Made by a program: the position numbers and the translations under genes. A model generated the notes under the pieces. It was not told where the DNA came from. It made no database searches and saw only the letters and a list, made by a program, of their open reading frames with translations. From the NCBI GenBank assembly GCA_027487555.1, contig JAIYDI010000019.1, positions 1 through 64,000 on the forward strand: a stretch of DNA of 64,000 nt, given 5' to 3'. This document shows, piece after piece, positions 16,916-25,335 of the stretch (positions are counted from its first letter, which is position 1; every line of letters starts with the position of its first letter). Origin of the DNA: Hyphomicrobiales bacterium (GTDB taxonomy: Bacteria; Pseudomonadota; Alphaproteobacteria; Rhizobiales; Devosiaceae).

Positions 16916-17482
16916 TCAGGCGATGGCCCGCCATCCGCCATTGCCGGCAATGGCTGCGCTGCGGCCCGAAAGCTCTGTCGCGCTGCGGGCGATGCGCTCG
17001 ATGATCTGGGGCGAACTGGGCACCGCATCGGTGAAGTCGCTCTCGGTGCCGTACACCGCCGTGGGGACGATATCGGCCGAAAAGAACGCCAGCAGCGGTC
17101 GCAGCCCGTGATCCAGCACCAGCGCATGCCGCTCGCTGCCGCCCGTGGCGGCCAGGGCAACTGGCTTGTCCCTCAATGCCTTGGGTTCGATCAGGTCGAA
17201 GACATGCTTGAACAGGCCGCCATAGGTGCCCTTGTAGACAGGAGATCCTATCACCAGAAGGTCTGCTTCGGAGATGGCGGCGATCAGCCGGGCGACGCCC
17301 GGCGGGGCGGTCCTGGCATCGAGCGTTGCGCCGAGTTCGCCGGTGAGGCCGGCAAGATCGAACACTTCCGCCACCCCGCCGGTGTGCCGCGCTGCAGCCG
17401 CGGCGATGGCCCCGACGAGCGCGCGGGTGCGCGAGGGGTTTGAGAATGAGCCGGCAAACCCGACAATGCGATGGCGGGCCAT
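16916..17482 (-). CDS. NAD(P)H-dependent FMN reductase (MsuE/SsuE-like)
   Basis: A 188-residue flavodoxin-fold reductase. The FMN phosphate loop is GFAGSFSNPSRTRALV near the N-terminus, followed by EADLLVIGSPVYKGTYGGLFKHVFDL and LAATGGSERHALVLDHGLRPLLAFF, the canonical SsuE/MsuE blocks. It supplies reduced FMN to the monooxygenase at 17482-18858, whose stop codon overlaps its start by one base (TGATG), consistent with a two-component system. Confidence 0.87.
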   Translation of the reverse strand: MARHRIVGFAGSFSNPSRTRALVGAIAAAAARHTGGVAEVFDLAGLTGELGATLDARTAPPGVARLIAAISEADLLVIGSPVYKGTYGGLFKHVFDLIEPKALRDKPVALAATGGSERHALVLDHGLRPLLAFFSADIVPTAVYGTESDFTDAVPSSPQIIERIARSATELSGRSAAIAGNGGWRAIA

Positions 17483-18858
17483 CAGGCGCTCCTTTCCAGT
17501 ACTGGGATGTCACGGGCGGCGAGGCGGTTGGCGGGCCTGTCGAGCCCGAGATTTTCGCGCAGGGTCCGGCCCTCATATTCGGTGCGGAAGAGCCCGCGCT
17601 TCTGGAGGATGGGCACGACCTCTGCGACGAAATCGGTCAGCGCCTTGGGCAGCACCGGCGGCATGATGTTGAAGCCGTCGGCGGCGCCTTGGGTGAACCA
17701 TTCCTCGATCGCGTCGGCGATCTGCTCGGGCGTGCCGACCGCGGTGCGGTGGCCGCGCGCCGTGGCGAGCGACAAATACAGCTGGCGCAGCGTCAGGCCC
17801 TGGGCGGCAAGGTCGGACACGAGCTTCAGCCGGCTCTGGTTGAGCTCGGTATGGGTGGGAAGCGGCGGCGCCTTGTCATCGAGCGAATAACCCGAAAGAT
17901 CAACGCCGACATAATATTGCTTGAGGATCGACCAGGCGATGGATGGGTGTACCAGCGACTGGATGAACTCGTAGTTCTCCTGCGCTTCTTTCTCGGTGCC
18001 GCCCAGCACCGGGAAGATGCCGGGCATGATCACCAGCTCTTCGGCACGGCGGCCATATTTGCCGAGCCGGCGCTTCAGGTCGGCATAGAAGGCCTGCCCG
18101 TCGGCGAGACTCTGGCTGGCGGTGAAGATGGCTTCGGCGGTGCGGGCGGCAAGGTCGCGGCCGGGCTCCGAGGCGCCGGCCTGCACCACCACCGGGCGAC
18201 CCTGCGGCGAGCGCTTCACATTGAGCGGGCCCGTCACCGAAAAGTTCGGACCCTGGTGGTTGACGAGGTGGATCTTCCTGGGGTCGACGAACACGCCAGA
18301 GGCCTTGTCGGCGATGATGGCGTCATCCTCGTAGGTGTCCCACAGGTCGAGCACGAGATCGACGAATTCCTCGGCGCGCTGGTAGCGGTTGGAATGCGCC
18401 GGATGGCCGGGCAGCGAGAAGTTCTTCGCCACATCCGCGGCGGTGGTGACGACGTTCCAGGCGGCGCGGCCTTCCGAGACATGGTCGAGCGACAGGAACT
18501 TGCGGGCGAGGAGATAGGGGTCCTCATAGGTGGTCGAGGCGGTGGCGACAAAGCCGATATGCTCGGTGACCTGGCTCAGCGCCGACCACAGGGTCACCGG
18601 CTCGAAATGCGCCGCATGACTGATACGGGAGGAAACCTCGGGGTCTCTGCCCTGGTCCCAGCCTGCCGGGCTGTCGGCCACGAACACCAGGTCGAACAGC
18701 CCGCGCTCGGCCGTCTGCGCCAGTTCGCGGTAATGCCTGATCGAATGGCCGGCATTGGCGTCGGCATCGGGGTGGCGCCACGCCGCGATATGGTGGCCGG
18801 TCGCCATGATGAAGGCGCCGAGTTTGATCTTGCGGTCGGTTTGGCTCAATTCTGGCAC
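17482..18858 (-). CDS. FMN-dependent two-component monooxygenase (NtaA/SnaA/DszA family)
   Basis: A 458-residue luciferase-like oxygenase. The fold is indicated by KIKLGAFIMATGHHIAAWRHPDA at the start, LVFVADSPAG, the conserved FEPVTLWSALSQVTEHIGFVATASTTYEDPYLLARK, and GRAAWNVVTTAADVAKNFSL, the NtaA/SnaA/DszA signature. It uses reduced FMN from the neighbouring reductase to oxidise a substrate; with SsuABC this is probably C-S cleavage of an organosulfur compound, but the family also acts on nitrilotriacetate and thiophenes. It reads from a GTG at 18858; no good upstream ATG exists and the conserved N-terminus needs this start. First gene of the operon. Confidence 0.85.
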   Translation of the reverse strand: MPELSQTDRKIKLGAFIMATGHHIAAWRHPDADANAGHSIRHYRELAQTAERGLFDLVFVADSPAGWDQGRDPEVSSRISHAAHFEPVTLWSALSQVTEHIGFVATASTTYEDPYLLARKFLSLDHVSEGRAAWNVVTTAADVAKNFSLPGHPAHSNRYQRAEEFVDLVLDLWDTYEDDAIIADKASGVFVDPRKIHLVNHQGPNFSVTGPLNVKRSPQGRPVVVQAGASEPGRDLAARTAEAIFTASQSLADGQAFYADLKRRLGKYGRRAEELVIMPGIFPVLGGTEKEAQENYEFIQSLVHPSIAWSILKQYYVGVDLSGYSLDDKAPPLPTHTELNQSRLKLVSDLAAQGLTLRQLYLSLATARGHRTAVGTPEQIADAIEEWFTQGAADGFNIMPPVLPKALTDFVAEVVPILQKRGLFRTEYEGRTLRENLGLDRPANRLAARDIPVLERSA

Positions 18859-19161
18859 CTCGTCACTGGCGCTGCCTGTCAGCGCGTCGATGCCATTATT
18901 CTAATTAGTACATCGAAATAGTCGAGTAAGTGGTATTTTGATTTCGCCAGGCTTTGCGCATTCGCATGCCCCGTGGCACCTTTTGAGAGAAATTTGCTAC
19001 CAGAGCAGAGAAAATCCGGGCTATGCGCAAAAAAATGCCCAACGCGGGGTCTGCTTTCCGAGGCGCCGTTCCGGAGGCTCCATCGGAAGCCGCATTCGCC
19101 TTCGCCGCGAATATCGCTATAGCATCACGCTGCTTGAGGACTTTGAGGAGGGTCCCGCCTG
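18859..19161. other. Divergent intergenic region between sulfonate operon and enolase-superfamily gene
   Basis: About 300 bases without a supported gene. The AT-rich part near 18895-18945 (TTATTCTAATTAGTACATCG) is the likely promoter zone for the leftward operon. AGGAGG-like GAGGAGGGTC at about 19143-19155 is the ribosome binding site for the gene at 19162. I saw no convincing operator palindrome. Confidence 0.5.
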
Positions 19162-20367
19162 ATGAAAATCACCGACATAAAATGCGCCGTCATCGCCTCG
19201 GCACCGGTCATCCGCATCACCACGGACGAGGGGATCACCGGCTGGGGGCAGATCGAGACGCCCAAGCCCTATCTGCAGCCCATCGTGCTGCAATTGAAGA
19301 GCTGGATCGTCGGGCAGGACCCGGTCAATGTCGAGCGCGTCATGCGCCGCATCCGTGTCCGCGGCGGTTTCAAGCCCTGGGGCGCGGCGGTGAGCGCCAT
19401 CGAGATGGCGCTGTGGGATATTGCCGGGAAGGCGGCTGGCGTGCCGGTCTATCGGCTCTTGGGCGGCAAGGTGCGCGACCAGGTCCGCACCTATCGCACG
19501 CTCTACCACCACGAGGTTGATGGCGGCGTCGGCCACACCCCGGAGGACTATGTGAAATGGGCCGAATGGGGCAAGGCGCTGGATGGCGGCTTCGGCATGT
19601 TCAAGCTGCCCACCGCCTTCCACTCGGCCATGGTGCGCGATGTACCGGACTTCTTCTATGGCGCCGTCGAACCTGAATCGCCCTTCCCCTATCCGCACAA
19701 GGGCACGCTCACCGAATATGGCTTCAGGCATCTGGTCGAATGCGTCACGGCGGCCAAGGAAACGCTGGGTCCGGCCTATGGCCTCGCCCTCGATGCCGGC
19801 CCCGGCTACATGCCCAATGACGCGCTGCGCTTTGCCAAGGCGCTCGAGCACCTGCACCTGCTCTGGATCGAGGACATGATCACGGGCGACTATGTGCCCT
19901 TCGTCAATTCCGACCTCTATCGCCAGGTGACGCCCTATACGACGACGCCGATCCATACCGGCGAGCAAATCTACCTCCGCCAGAACTACAAGCAGCTGAT
20001 CGAGACGCAGGCGGTGAACGTCATCGGACCCGACCCGTGCGACGTGGGCGGCATCGCCGAGCTCAAGTGGATCGCCGAACATGCCGACCTGCACGGCATC
20101 GCCATGGCCCCGCATGGCACCGCCAATGGCATTTTCGGCCTTGCAGCGCTGATCCAGGTCTGCGCCACGCTGCCCGACAACCTCATCGCCTTCGAGTACC
20201 CGGCCCGCTTCGAGCCCTTCTGGTACGACATCACCGAAGGCTTCGAGGGCTTCCCGGTAAAGAACGGCCTGATCGACGTACCGGACCGGCCGGGCATGGG
20301 CATCGAACTGATCCCCGAACGCGCAAAGCCCTATCTCACCGAAGGTGACGCCGACTTCTTCGATTGA
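19162..20367 (+). CDS. Enolase-superfamily (mandelate racemase/MLE-type) enzyme, probably a sugar-acid dehydratase
   Basis: A 401-residue enolase-superfamily protein. The capping domain begins MKITDIKCAVIASAPVIRITTDEG. The barrel carries metal ligands in ALDAGPGYM (Asp), LWIEDM (Glu) and IHTGEQIY (Glu), and a general-base-type His in AMAPHGTANG. This arrangement abstracts a proton alpha to a carboxylate, giving dehydration of an acid sugar or racemisation. The long insert KWAEWGKALDGGFGMFKLPT and the following region are unlike the classic mannonate, galactonate or glucarate dehydratases, so the substrate is open. The next gene is a fumarylacetoacetase-family hydrolase 96 bases downstream. 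Confidence 0.8.
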   Translation: MKITDIKCAVIASAPVIRITTDEGITGWGQIETPKPYLQPIVLQLKSWIVGQDPVNVERVMRRIRVRGGFKPWGAAVSAIEMALWDIAGKAAGVPVYRLLGGKVRDQVRTYRTLYHHEVDGGVGHTPEDYVKWAEWGKALDGGFGMFKLPTAFHSAMVRDVPDFFYGAVEPESPFPYPHKGTLTEYGFRHLVECVTAAKETLGPAYGLALDAGPGYMPNDALRFAKALEHLHLLWIEDMITGDYVPFVNSDLYRQVTPYTTTPIHTGEQIYLRQNYKQLIETQAVNVIGPDPCDVGGIAELKWIAEHADLHGIAMAPHGTANGIFGLAALIQVCATLPDNLIAFEYPARFEPFWYDITEGFEGFPVKNGLIDVPDRPGMGIELIPERAKPYLTEGDADFFD

Positions 20368-20384
20368 CCCGTCCCGCACTGTAA

Positions 20385-20415
20385 CGCCGCGAGTTCTCAT
20401 TTTGTACTCGCGGCG
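20385..20415. terminator. Hairpin after the enolase-superfamily gene
   Basis: CGCCGCGAGT and ACTCGCGGCG form a perfect 10-bp stem with an 11-base loop (TCTCATTTTGT), starting 18 bases after the stop codon. No T-run follows, so it may be a weak terminator or attenuator ahead of the hydrolase gene. Confidence 0.55.
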
Positions 20416-20463
20416 AAACTGTCTATACTCACTTCAAACATCCCGGTTTGGATTCTGCTGACC

Positions 20464-21150
20464 ATGAGTGATTTCGTCATCGCCCCGCCGCTCCAGCCTG
20501 CCGTGCCGGTGCTTGGTGGCGGCCTGTTCCCGGTACGCCGCATCTATTGTGTCGGCCGCAACTATGCCGAACACGCCCGCGAGATGGGGCATGATCCGCA
20601 GGCCGAGCCGCCGTTCTTCTTTTCGAAGCCCGCCGATGCGCTGGTGATCGATGGCGGCGATACCCCGTACCCGGCCGAAACGCAGAATTTCCACCACGAG
20701 ATCGAACTCGTTGCCGCCATCGGGCAGGGCGGCCAAAACATCGCGGTCGAGGACGCGCTCGCCCATGTCTGGGGCTATGCAGTTGGTCTCGACATGACGC
20801 GCCGCGACTTGCAGGCCTGGGCCAAGAAGGCGCAGAAACCCTGGGAGGTGGCCAAGGGCTTCGACCACTCGGCGCCCATCGGCATCATGGTGCCGGCCGC
20901 GATGGTGGCGCTGCCGCTCACCCAGCGAATTGCGCTGAGGGTGAATGGTGCCCTCCGGCAGGAAGCGAAGCTCTCCGACATGACCTGGGACCTGGCCCAC
21001 GTGATTGCCGAGCTCTCGCGCTTTTTCGCGCTGTTTCCGGGCGACCTGATCTTCACAGGCACGCCCGCGGGCGTCGCGGCTGTCGTCGCGGGCGATCACC
21101 TCGTGGGCGAGATCGATGGCATCGGTACGGTCGAGACCCGCATCGTCTGA
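20464..21150 (+). CDS. Fumarylacetoacetase-family hydrolase (fumarylpyruvate-hydrolase-like)
   Basis: A 228-residue FAH-fold protein. It has the family start RRIYCVGRNYAEHAREMG, the metal-binding HHEIELVAAIG motif and the VWGYAVGLDMTRRDLQ block, and closes with LFPGDLIFTGTPAGVA, the usual C-terminal signature. Similar enzymes cleave fumarylpyruvate (gentisate route) or decarboxylate or hydrate acylpyruvates and 2-keto-acids. A role after the upstream enolase-superfamily dehydratase, acting on a keto-deoxy acid, is possible. Its stop overlaps the helicase ATG by one base (TGATG). Confidence 0.83.
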   Translation: MSDFVIAPPLQPAVPVLGGGLFPVRRIYCVGRNYAEHAREMGHDPQAEPPFFFSKPADALVIDGGDTPYPAETQNFHHEIELVAAIGQGGQNIAVEDALAHVWGYAVGLDMTRRDLQAWAKKAQKPWEVAKGFDHSAPIGIMVPAAMVALPLTQRIALRVNGALRQEAKLSDMTWDLAHVIAELSRFFALFPGDLIFTGTPAGVAAVVAGDHLVGEIDGIGTVETRIV

Positions 21151-22247
21151 TGGAGTGGTCGCCGCAACAAGATGAGGCGCTGCAGGCGGTCTCGCGCTGG
21201 CTGAAGGACAAATCCGGCCCGCAGGTATTCCGGCTGTTCGGCTGGGCCGGCACCGGCAAATCGACGCTCGCCCGTCACCTCGCCCAAGGGGTGAAGTCGG
21301 TGAAATACGCCGCCTTCACCGGCAAGGCGGCGATGGTGATGCGCAAATATGGCGCGCGCGGCGCCACAACGATTCATTCGCTCATCTACGCGCTCGTGTC
21401 GGAAAAGGACGGCGAACCGAAATTCGCCATCGATCCGGAAAGCGATGCCGCCTCGGCCGATCTCATCGTCATCGACGAAGTGTCGATGGTGGACGAGGCG
21501 CTGGGGCGCGATCTGTTGAGCTTCGGCACCAAGGTGCTGGTGCTGGGTGATCCGTTCCAGCTGCCGCCGGTGCAGGGCGCCGGCTTTTTCACCGCCGAGG
21601 AGCCGGATTTCATGCTCACCGAAATCCACCGGCAGGCGGCCGACAACCCGATCATCCGCATGTCGATGGAAATCCGCGAGGGTGGGTATCTCGAGCCCGG
21701 CCGCTATGGCGAAAGCCTCGTGATTGCGCGCTCGGATGTCGACCGCGCCGCCGTGCTCGAAGCCGATCAGGTGCTGTGTGGCCGCAACAAGACGCGCATC
21801 GCCTACAATGACCGCCTGCGCGAGTTGAAGGACCTGCCCGCCCACGAGCCAGTGGTGGGCGATCGTCTCGTCTGCCTCAGGAACAATCCGGTGAAGAAGC
21901 TGCTCAACGGCCAGATCTGGACGGCAACCGACGTGCGCAAGCGCAGCGCAGCGCGCTTTTCCATGACGCTTGCCTCCGACGAGCCGACGGGCAACAAGCC
22001 TACCGAGGCCAAGGTCGTCACCCATGCCGCTTTCTTTTCGGGCGAGGAGGACACGCTGTCCTGGCCGGAGCGGCGGCAGTTCGACGAGTTTACGTTCGGC
22101 TATTGCCTGACCGTCCACAAGGCGCAGGGCAGCCAGTGGGACAATGTCTATCTGTTCGACGAGAGCTATGTGTTCCGAGAAGATCGGCAGCGCTGGCTCT
22201 ATACCGCCGTGACCCGCGCCTCCGACCGCATCACCGTGGTGATGTGA
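21150..22247 (+). CDS. RecD/Dda-like superfamily 1 DNA helicase
   Basis: A 365-residue stand-alone SF1 helicase. Motif I is GWAGTGKSTLARHL, motif II LIVIDEVSMVDE, motif III VLVLGDPFQLPPVQG, motif V/Va HKAQGSQWDNVYLFDE and motif VI YTAVTRASDRI. It lacks the long N-terminal domains of RecD2 and the Chi-recognition parts of RecBCD, so it is closer in size to phage Dda-type 5'-3' helicases. It would act on single-stranded DNA in repair or recombination. The TGATG overlap with a metabolic hydrolase upstream is an odd pairing and may reflect only compact packing. Confidence 0.85.
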   Translation: MEWSPQQDEALQAVSRWLKDKSGPQVFRLFGWAGTGKSTLARHLAQGVKSVKYAAFTGKAAMVMRKYGARGATTIHSLIYALVSEKDGEPKFAIDPESDAASADLIVIDEVSMVDEALGRDLLSFGTKVLVLGDPFQLPPVQGAGFFTAEEPDFMLTEIHRQAADNPIIRMSMEIREGGYLEPGRYGESLVIARSDVDRAAVLEADQVLCGRNKTRIAYNDRLRELKDLPAHEPVVGDRLVCLRNNPVKKLLNGQIWTATDVRKRSAARFSMTLASDEPTGNKPTEAKVVTHAAFFSGEEDTLSWPERRQFDEFTFGYCLTVHKAQGSQWDNVYLFDESYVFREDRQRWLYTAVTRASDRITVVM

Positions 22248-22254
22248 GCACCCG

Positions 22255-23091
22255 TCAGGCCGTGTCGCCCTGCGCGGGCGCATCCTCCGCCGCGCGCCGG
22301 GCCTCGAGACGCGCCTGTGCCTCGCGCATCCGCTGTTCGGTTACGTGCTGCAGCAGTCGCAGGTCCCGCTGCGTTTCAAGATGACGGCCCAGCGCCTCGT
22401 AGCGCACCTGAATCCGGCGGATGGCCCGCGGATCGGCGAGTTTGCACAGCTGCTGCAGAGCGACAGGAGCCGCCTTGCCCACCGCAAGCACGCCAAGCCC
22501 ATGGCTGTGCAGGAATTCGAAGCCGGGGAACTCCGCACGGAGCTCGGCCCAATAGCGCCAGACGCCAAAATCCGCCACCCGCTCGTTGGTATCGTGGAAC
22601 AGAACCACCCCGCGCGGGCTCAGTTTGCTTCGCCAGGTTTCGAAGTCGTGCCGAACGGCCTCGTAGGTGTGGTACCCGTCGATATGCAGCAGATCGACGC
22701 TGCCGTCGGCGAAGTCGTCGCGTGCCGCGTCGAAACTCATGCGTTTGAGGACTGCCATGTCGCCGAACTGCGCCACGACATGCCTGCTGAGTGCGTGGTA
22801 GACCTCGTCGCTATAGAACCCAGCTTGCGCGTCCCCGGTCCAGGTATCCACCGCAAAGCAGCGCGTTTCCGACATCTTGAAGCGCTTCACCGCATCGCAG
22901 AAGGCTGCGAACGATGCGCCCGAATGCGTGCCCAGTTCCACCACCACGCGGGGTTGCGCAGCGGCAATGACCCATGCGGCAAAGGGGATATGTCCGATCC
23001 AGGCGCTTTCGAGCGGCAGGAGGCTTGGCTCGAAAAACATCCAGTTGAGATCGTCCGCCGCGAAGGCAAAAGGATTGAAGATCGTTGTCAT
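22255..23091 (-). CDS. Class I SAM-dependent methyltransferase (Methyltransf_24 type)
   Basis: A 278-residue protein with a SAM-binding motif I at VVVELGTHSGASFAAF, an acidic strand-2 end at CFAVDTWTGDAQ, and SVDLLHIDGYHTYEAVRHDFETW, the pattern of Methyltransf_24/cephalosporin-hydroxylase-like proteins. FHDTNERVADFGVWRYW and the alanine/arginine-rich helical tail (EQRMREAQARLEARRAAED) follow. Such proteins are common in surface-polysaccharide modification, but nothing nearby confirms this. ATG at 23091 is chosen because the next in-frame start upstream (23130) adds an unconserved leader. It converges with the helicase gene. Confidence 0.72.
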   Translation of the reverse strand: MTTIFNPFAFAADDLNWMFFEPSLLPLESAWIGHIPFAAWVIAAAQPRVVVELGTHSGASFAAFCDAVKRFKMSETRCFAVDTWTGDAQAGFYSDEVYHALSRHVVAQFGDMAVLKRMSFDAARDDFADGSVDLLHIDGYHTYEAVRHDFETWRSKLSPRGVVLFHDTNERVADFGVWRYWAELRAEFPGFEFLHSHGLGVLAVGKAAPVALQQLCKLADPRAIRRIQVRYEALGRHLETQRDLRLLQHVTEQRMREAQARLEARRAAEDAPAQGDTA

Positions 23092-23182
23092 CAGAAGATT
23101 CCGGGCTTCGTCCGGGTGCCCATAGCGCACCCGGATGCGCCTTCACAGCAGGAAATCTGAACCATTCGTCAACCGCGCCCGC

Positions 23183-24187
23183 TCAGCGCCCCCCGGCGCT
23201 GGCCACCTCGATGGCCGCGATCTCCTCGTCCGAGAGCGTGAGGTTGTCGAGGGTTCCGAGGCAGTCCTTGAGCTGTTCAAGCGTCCTGACCCCGATCAGC
23301 GCCGAGGTCATCTCCTTGCGGCGCAGCACCCAGGCAAGCGCCAGCTGCACCAGCGTCTGCCCGCGCGCGTCGGCGATAGCCCCAAGCTTTTCCACCGCTT
23401 CGAGCACGCGCGGCTCGAGCCGGCTGGCGTTGAGCGAATAGTTCTCCGAGGCGCGGGTGCCGCTCAGGTCGCCCTGCCGACGATTATACTTGCCCGACAG
23501 AATGCCCTGCTGCAGCGGCGAAAACGCGATGACGCCCATCCCGAGTTCGCCGCAGGCATCGATGGTCTTGTCGTCCTCGATCCAGCGGTTGAGAATGGAG
23601 TAGCTCGGCTGGTGGATGATGCAGTTGATCCCCATCTCCTTGAGGATGCGGTGGGCTTCGCGCGTCTGCTTTTCAGGATAGCTGGAGATACCCGCGTATA
23701 GCGCCTTGCCCTGCCGCACGAGTTGCGCCAGCGCCTCCATCGTCTCCTCGAGCGGCGTCTCGGGGTCGTAGCGGTGCGAGTAGAAGATATCGACATAGTC
23801 GAGCCCGAGCCGCTTCAGGCTCTGCTCTGCCGACGCGATCACATATTTCTTGCTGCCCCATTCGCCATAGGGCCCCGGCCACATCAGATAGCCGGCCTTC
23901 GATGAAATGATCATCTCGTCGCGATAGGGCCGGAAATCCCGCGCCATCACGTCGCCGAACAATTCCTCTGCCGAACCCGGCGGTGGGCCGTAATTGTTGG
24001 CAAGGTCGAAATGCGTCACGCCCTTGTCGAAGGCGTAGGAGAGGATTTCGAAGGCGCTGGGATAGTCGCGGTTGCCGCCGAAATTCTGCCACAGCCCGAG
24101 GCTGATCGCCGGCAGCTTCAGGCCCCACTTGCCGCTCTTGCGATACTGCATATGCCCATAGCGCGAGTCGCTGGCCCGATAGGTCAT
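23183..24187 (-). CDS. Aldo/keto reductase, YghZ/Gpr type
   Basis: A 334-residue TIM-barrel NADPH reductase. It shows HFDLANNYGPPPGSAEELFG (catalytic Asp and Tyr), MIISSKAGYLMWPGPYGEWG (Lys; the GYLMWPGPYG insert is diagnostic for YghZ), and FYSHRYDPETPLEETMEAL (His). YghZ reduces L-glyceraldehyde 3-phosphate and methylglyoxal, a detoxification role. Divergent from trhO, with 83 bases between the starts. Confidence 0.85.
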   Translation of the reverse strand: MTYRASDSRYGHMQYRKSGKWGLKLPAISLGLWQNFGGNRDYPSAFEILSYAFDKGVTHFDLANNYGPPPGSAEELFGDVMARDFRPYRDEMIISSKAGYLMWPGPYGEWGSKKYVIASAEQSLKRLGLDYVDIFYSHRYDPETPLEETMEALAQLVRQGKALYAGISSYPEKQTREAHRILKEMGINCIIHQPSYSILNRWIEDDKTIDACGELGMGVIAFSPLQQGILSGKYNRRQGDLSGTRASENYSLNASRLEPRVLEAVEKLGAIADARGQTLVQLALAWVLRRKEMTSALIGVRTLEQLKDCLGTLDNLTLSDEEIAAIEVASAGGR

Positions 24188-24270
24188 TTCGATCCTCCTT
24201 CAATTGTCCGATTTGCCCGCCGCGCGCGCTGGGTGTAAGCCGCTGTCGCGCCCGTTCCGGAGTGCTGGAT

Positions 24271-25308
24271 ATGTCTGTCACAGTGCCGCAAAGCCAGAAG
24301 TCCTTCAAGGTTGCAGAGCCCTGCAAGGTGCTTGCCTATTACAAGTTCGCCCAACTGCCCGATTGCGCGGCGCTGAAGCCAGTGCTGGCGAAGTTCTGCT
24401 GCGCCCGCCGCATTCGCGGCACCTTCATCCTGGCGCCCGAGGGCATCAACGGCACCGTCGCCGGCACGTCCGATGCCATTGCCGAGCTGATGGACTGGTT
24501 CGCAACCGGGAAGGTCTGGGCCGGGCGGCTCGCGGGCGCCGAAGCGAAATTCTCCGAAGCCACCGAAATGCCGTTCTACCGCATGAAGGTGCGGCTGAAG
24601 CCCGAGATCGTGACGCTGCGCGCGCCCGAGGCCGACCCGAGCCGCCGCGTCGGCACCTATGTCGCCCCGCGCGACTGGAACGCGCTCATCGCCCGCAATG
24701 ACGTGACCGTCATCGATACCCGCAACGACTACGAAGTGGCGCTGGGCACCTTCGAGAAGGCGCGCGATCCGCACACCCGGAACTTCACCGAGTTCAAGGA
24801 CTATGTCGCGACCCTCGACCCGGCCCAGCACCCCAAGGTCGCGATGTTCTGCACCGGCGGCATCCGCTGCGAGAAGGCCTCGGCCTACATGCTCGAAAAG
24901 GGCTTCAAGGAGGTCTTCCACTTGAAGGGCGGCATCCTGCGCTATCTCAAAGACGTGCCCGAAAGCGACAGCCGCTTCAATGGCGAGTGCTTCGTGTTCG
25001 ACGAGCGCGTGTCGCTCAAGCATGGGCTCGAACAGGGTGCGGCGCGGCTCTGCCGCTCCTGCCGCCAGCCATTTCCGGCTGAAGCGCTCCACGACGATCT
25101 GTGCACGGCTTGCGCAGCGGCGCCCAAGCCGGGGCATTTCGAACGCGAGAAGCAGCTCGCCATCGCCGATGCGCGGGGCCAGGCGCATCTGGGCGATGAT
25201 GCCGCCGAGATCGCGCGCCGCAACAAGGCCCTGAAGCAGGCCCGTCGCGAGGCGTCGCGACAAAATCAGGCCCCGAGGCCTCTCGCCACGCCGGGCGGTG
25301 GCGGTTAA
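24271..25308 (+). CDS. trhO: tRNA uridine hydroxylase TrhO (UPF0176, rhodanese-fold)
   Basis: A 345-residue protein of the TrhO/YceA family, which hydroxylates U34 of certain tRNAs to 5-hydroxyuridine using prephenate-independent, oxygen-dependent chemistry. It has the N-terminal acylphosphatase-like domain (ILAPEGINGTVAGTS), a rhodanese domain with the active-site loop MFCTGGIRCEKASAYM, and a C-terminal cysteine cluster CRSCRQPF...CTAC that probably binds zinc. The ATG at 24271 has CCGGAG about 8 bases upstream and is preferred over the GTG at 24262. The highly charged tail (RRNKALKQARREASRQ) fits RNA binding. Confidence 0.88.
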   Translation: MSVTVPQSQKSFKVAEPCKVLAYYKFAQLPDCAALKPVLAKFCCARRIRGTFILAPEGINGTVAGTSDAIAELMDWFATGKVWAGRLAGAEAKFSEATEMPFYRMKVRLKPEIVTLRAPEADPSRRVGTYVAPRDWNALIARNDVTVIDTRNDYEVALGTFEKARDPHTRNFTEFKDYVATLDPAQHPKVAMFCTGGIRCEKASAYMLEKGFKEVFHLKGGILRYLKDVPESDSRFNGECFVFDERVSLKHGLEQGAARLCRSCRQPFPAEALHDDLCTACAAAPKPGHFEREKQLAIADARGQAHLGDDAAEIARRNKALKQARREASRQNQAPRPLATPGGGG

Positions 25309-25335
25309 CCTCCTCGGCAACAGGAGGACTCAGTA

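Noticed and set aside
18938..19162. Short plus-strand ORF before the enolase-superfamily gene
   Set aside because: No ribosome binding site, arginine-rich translation without structure, and it ends inside the start of the real gene; more likely promoter/leader DNA.
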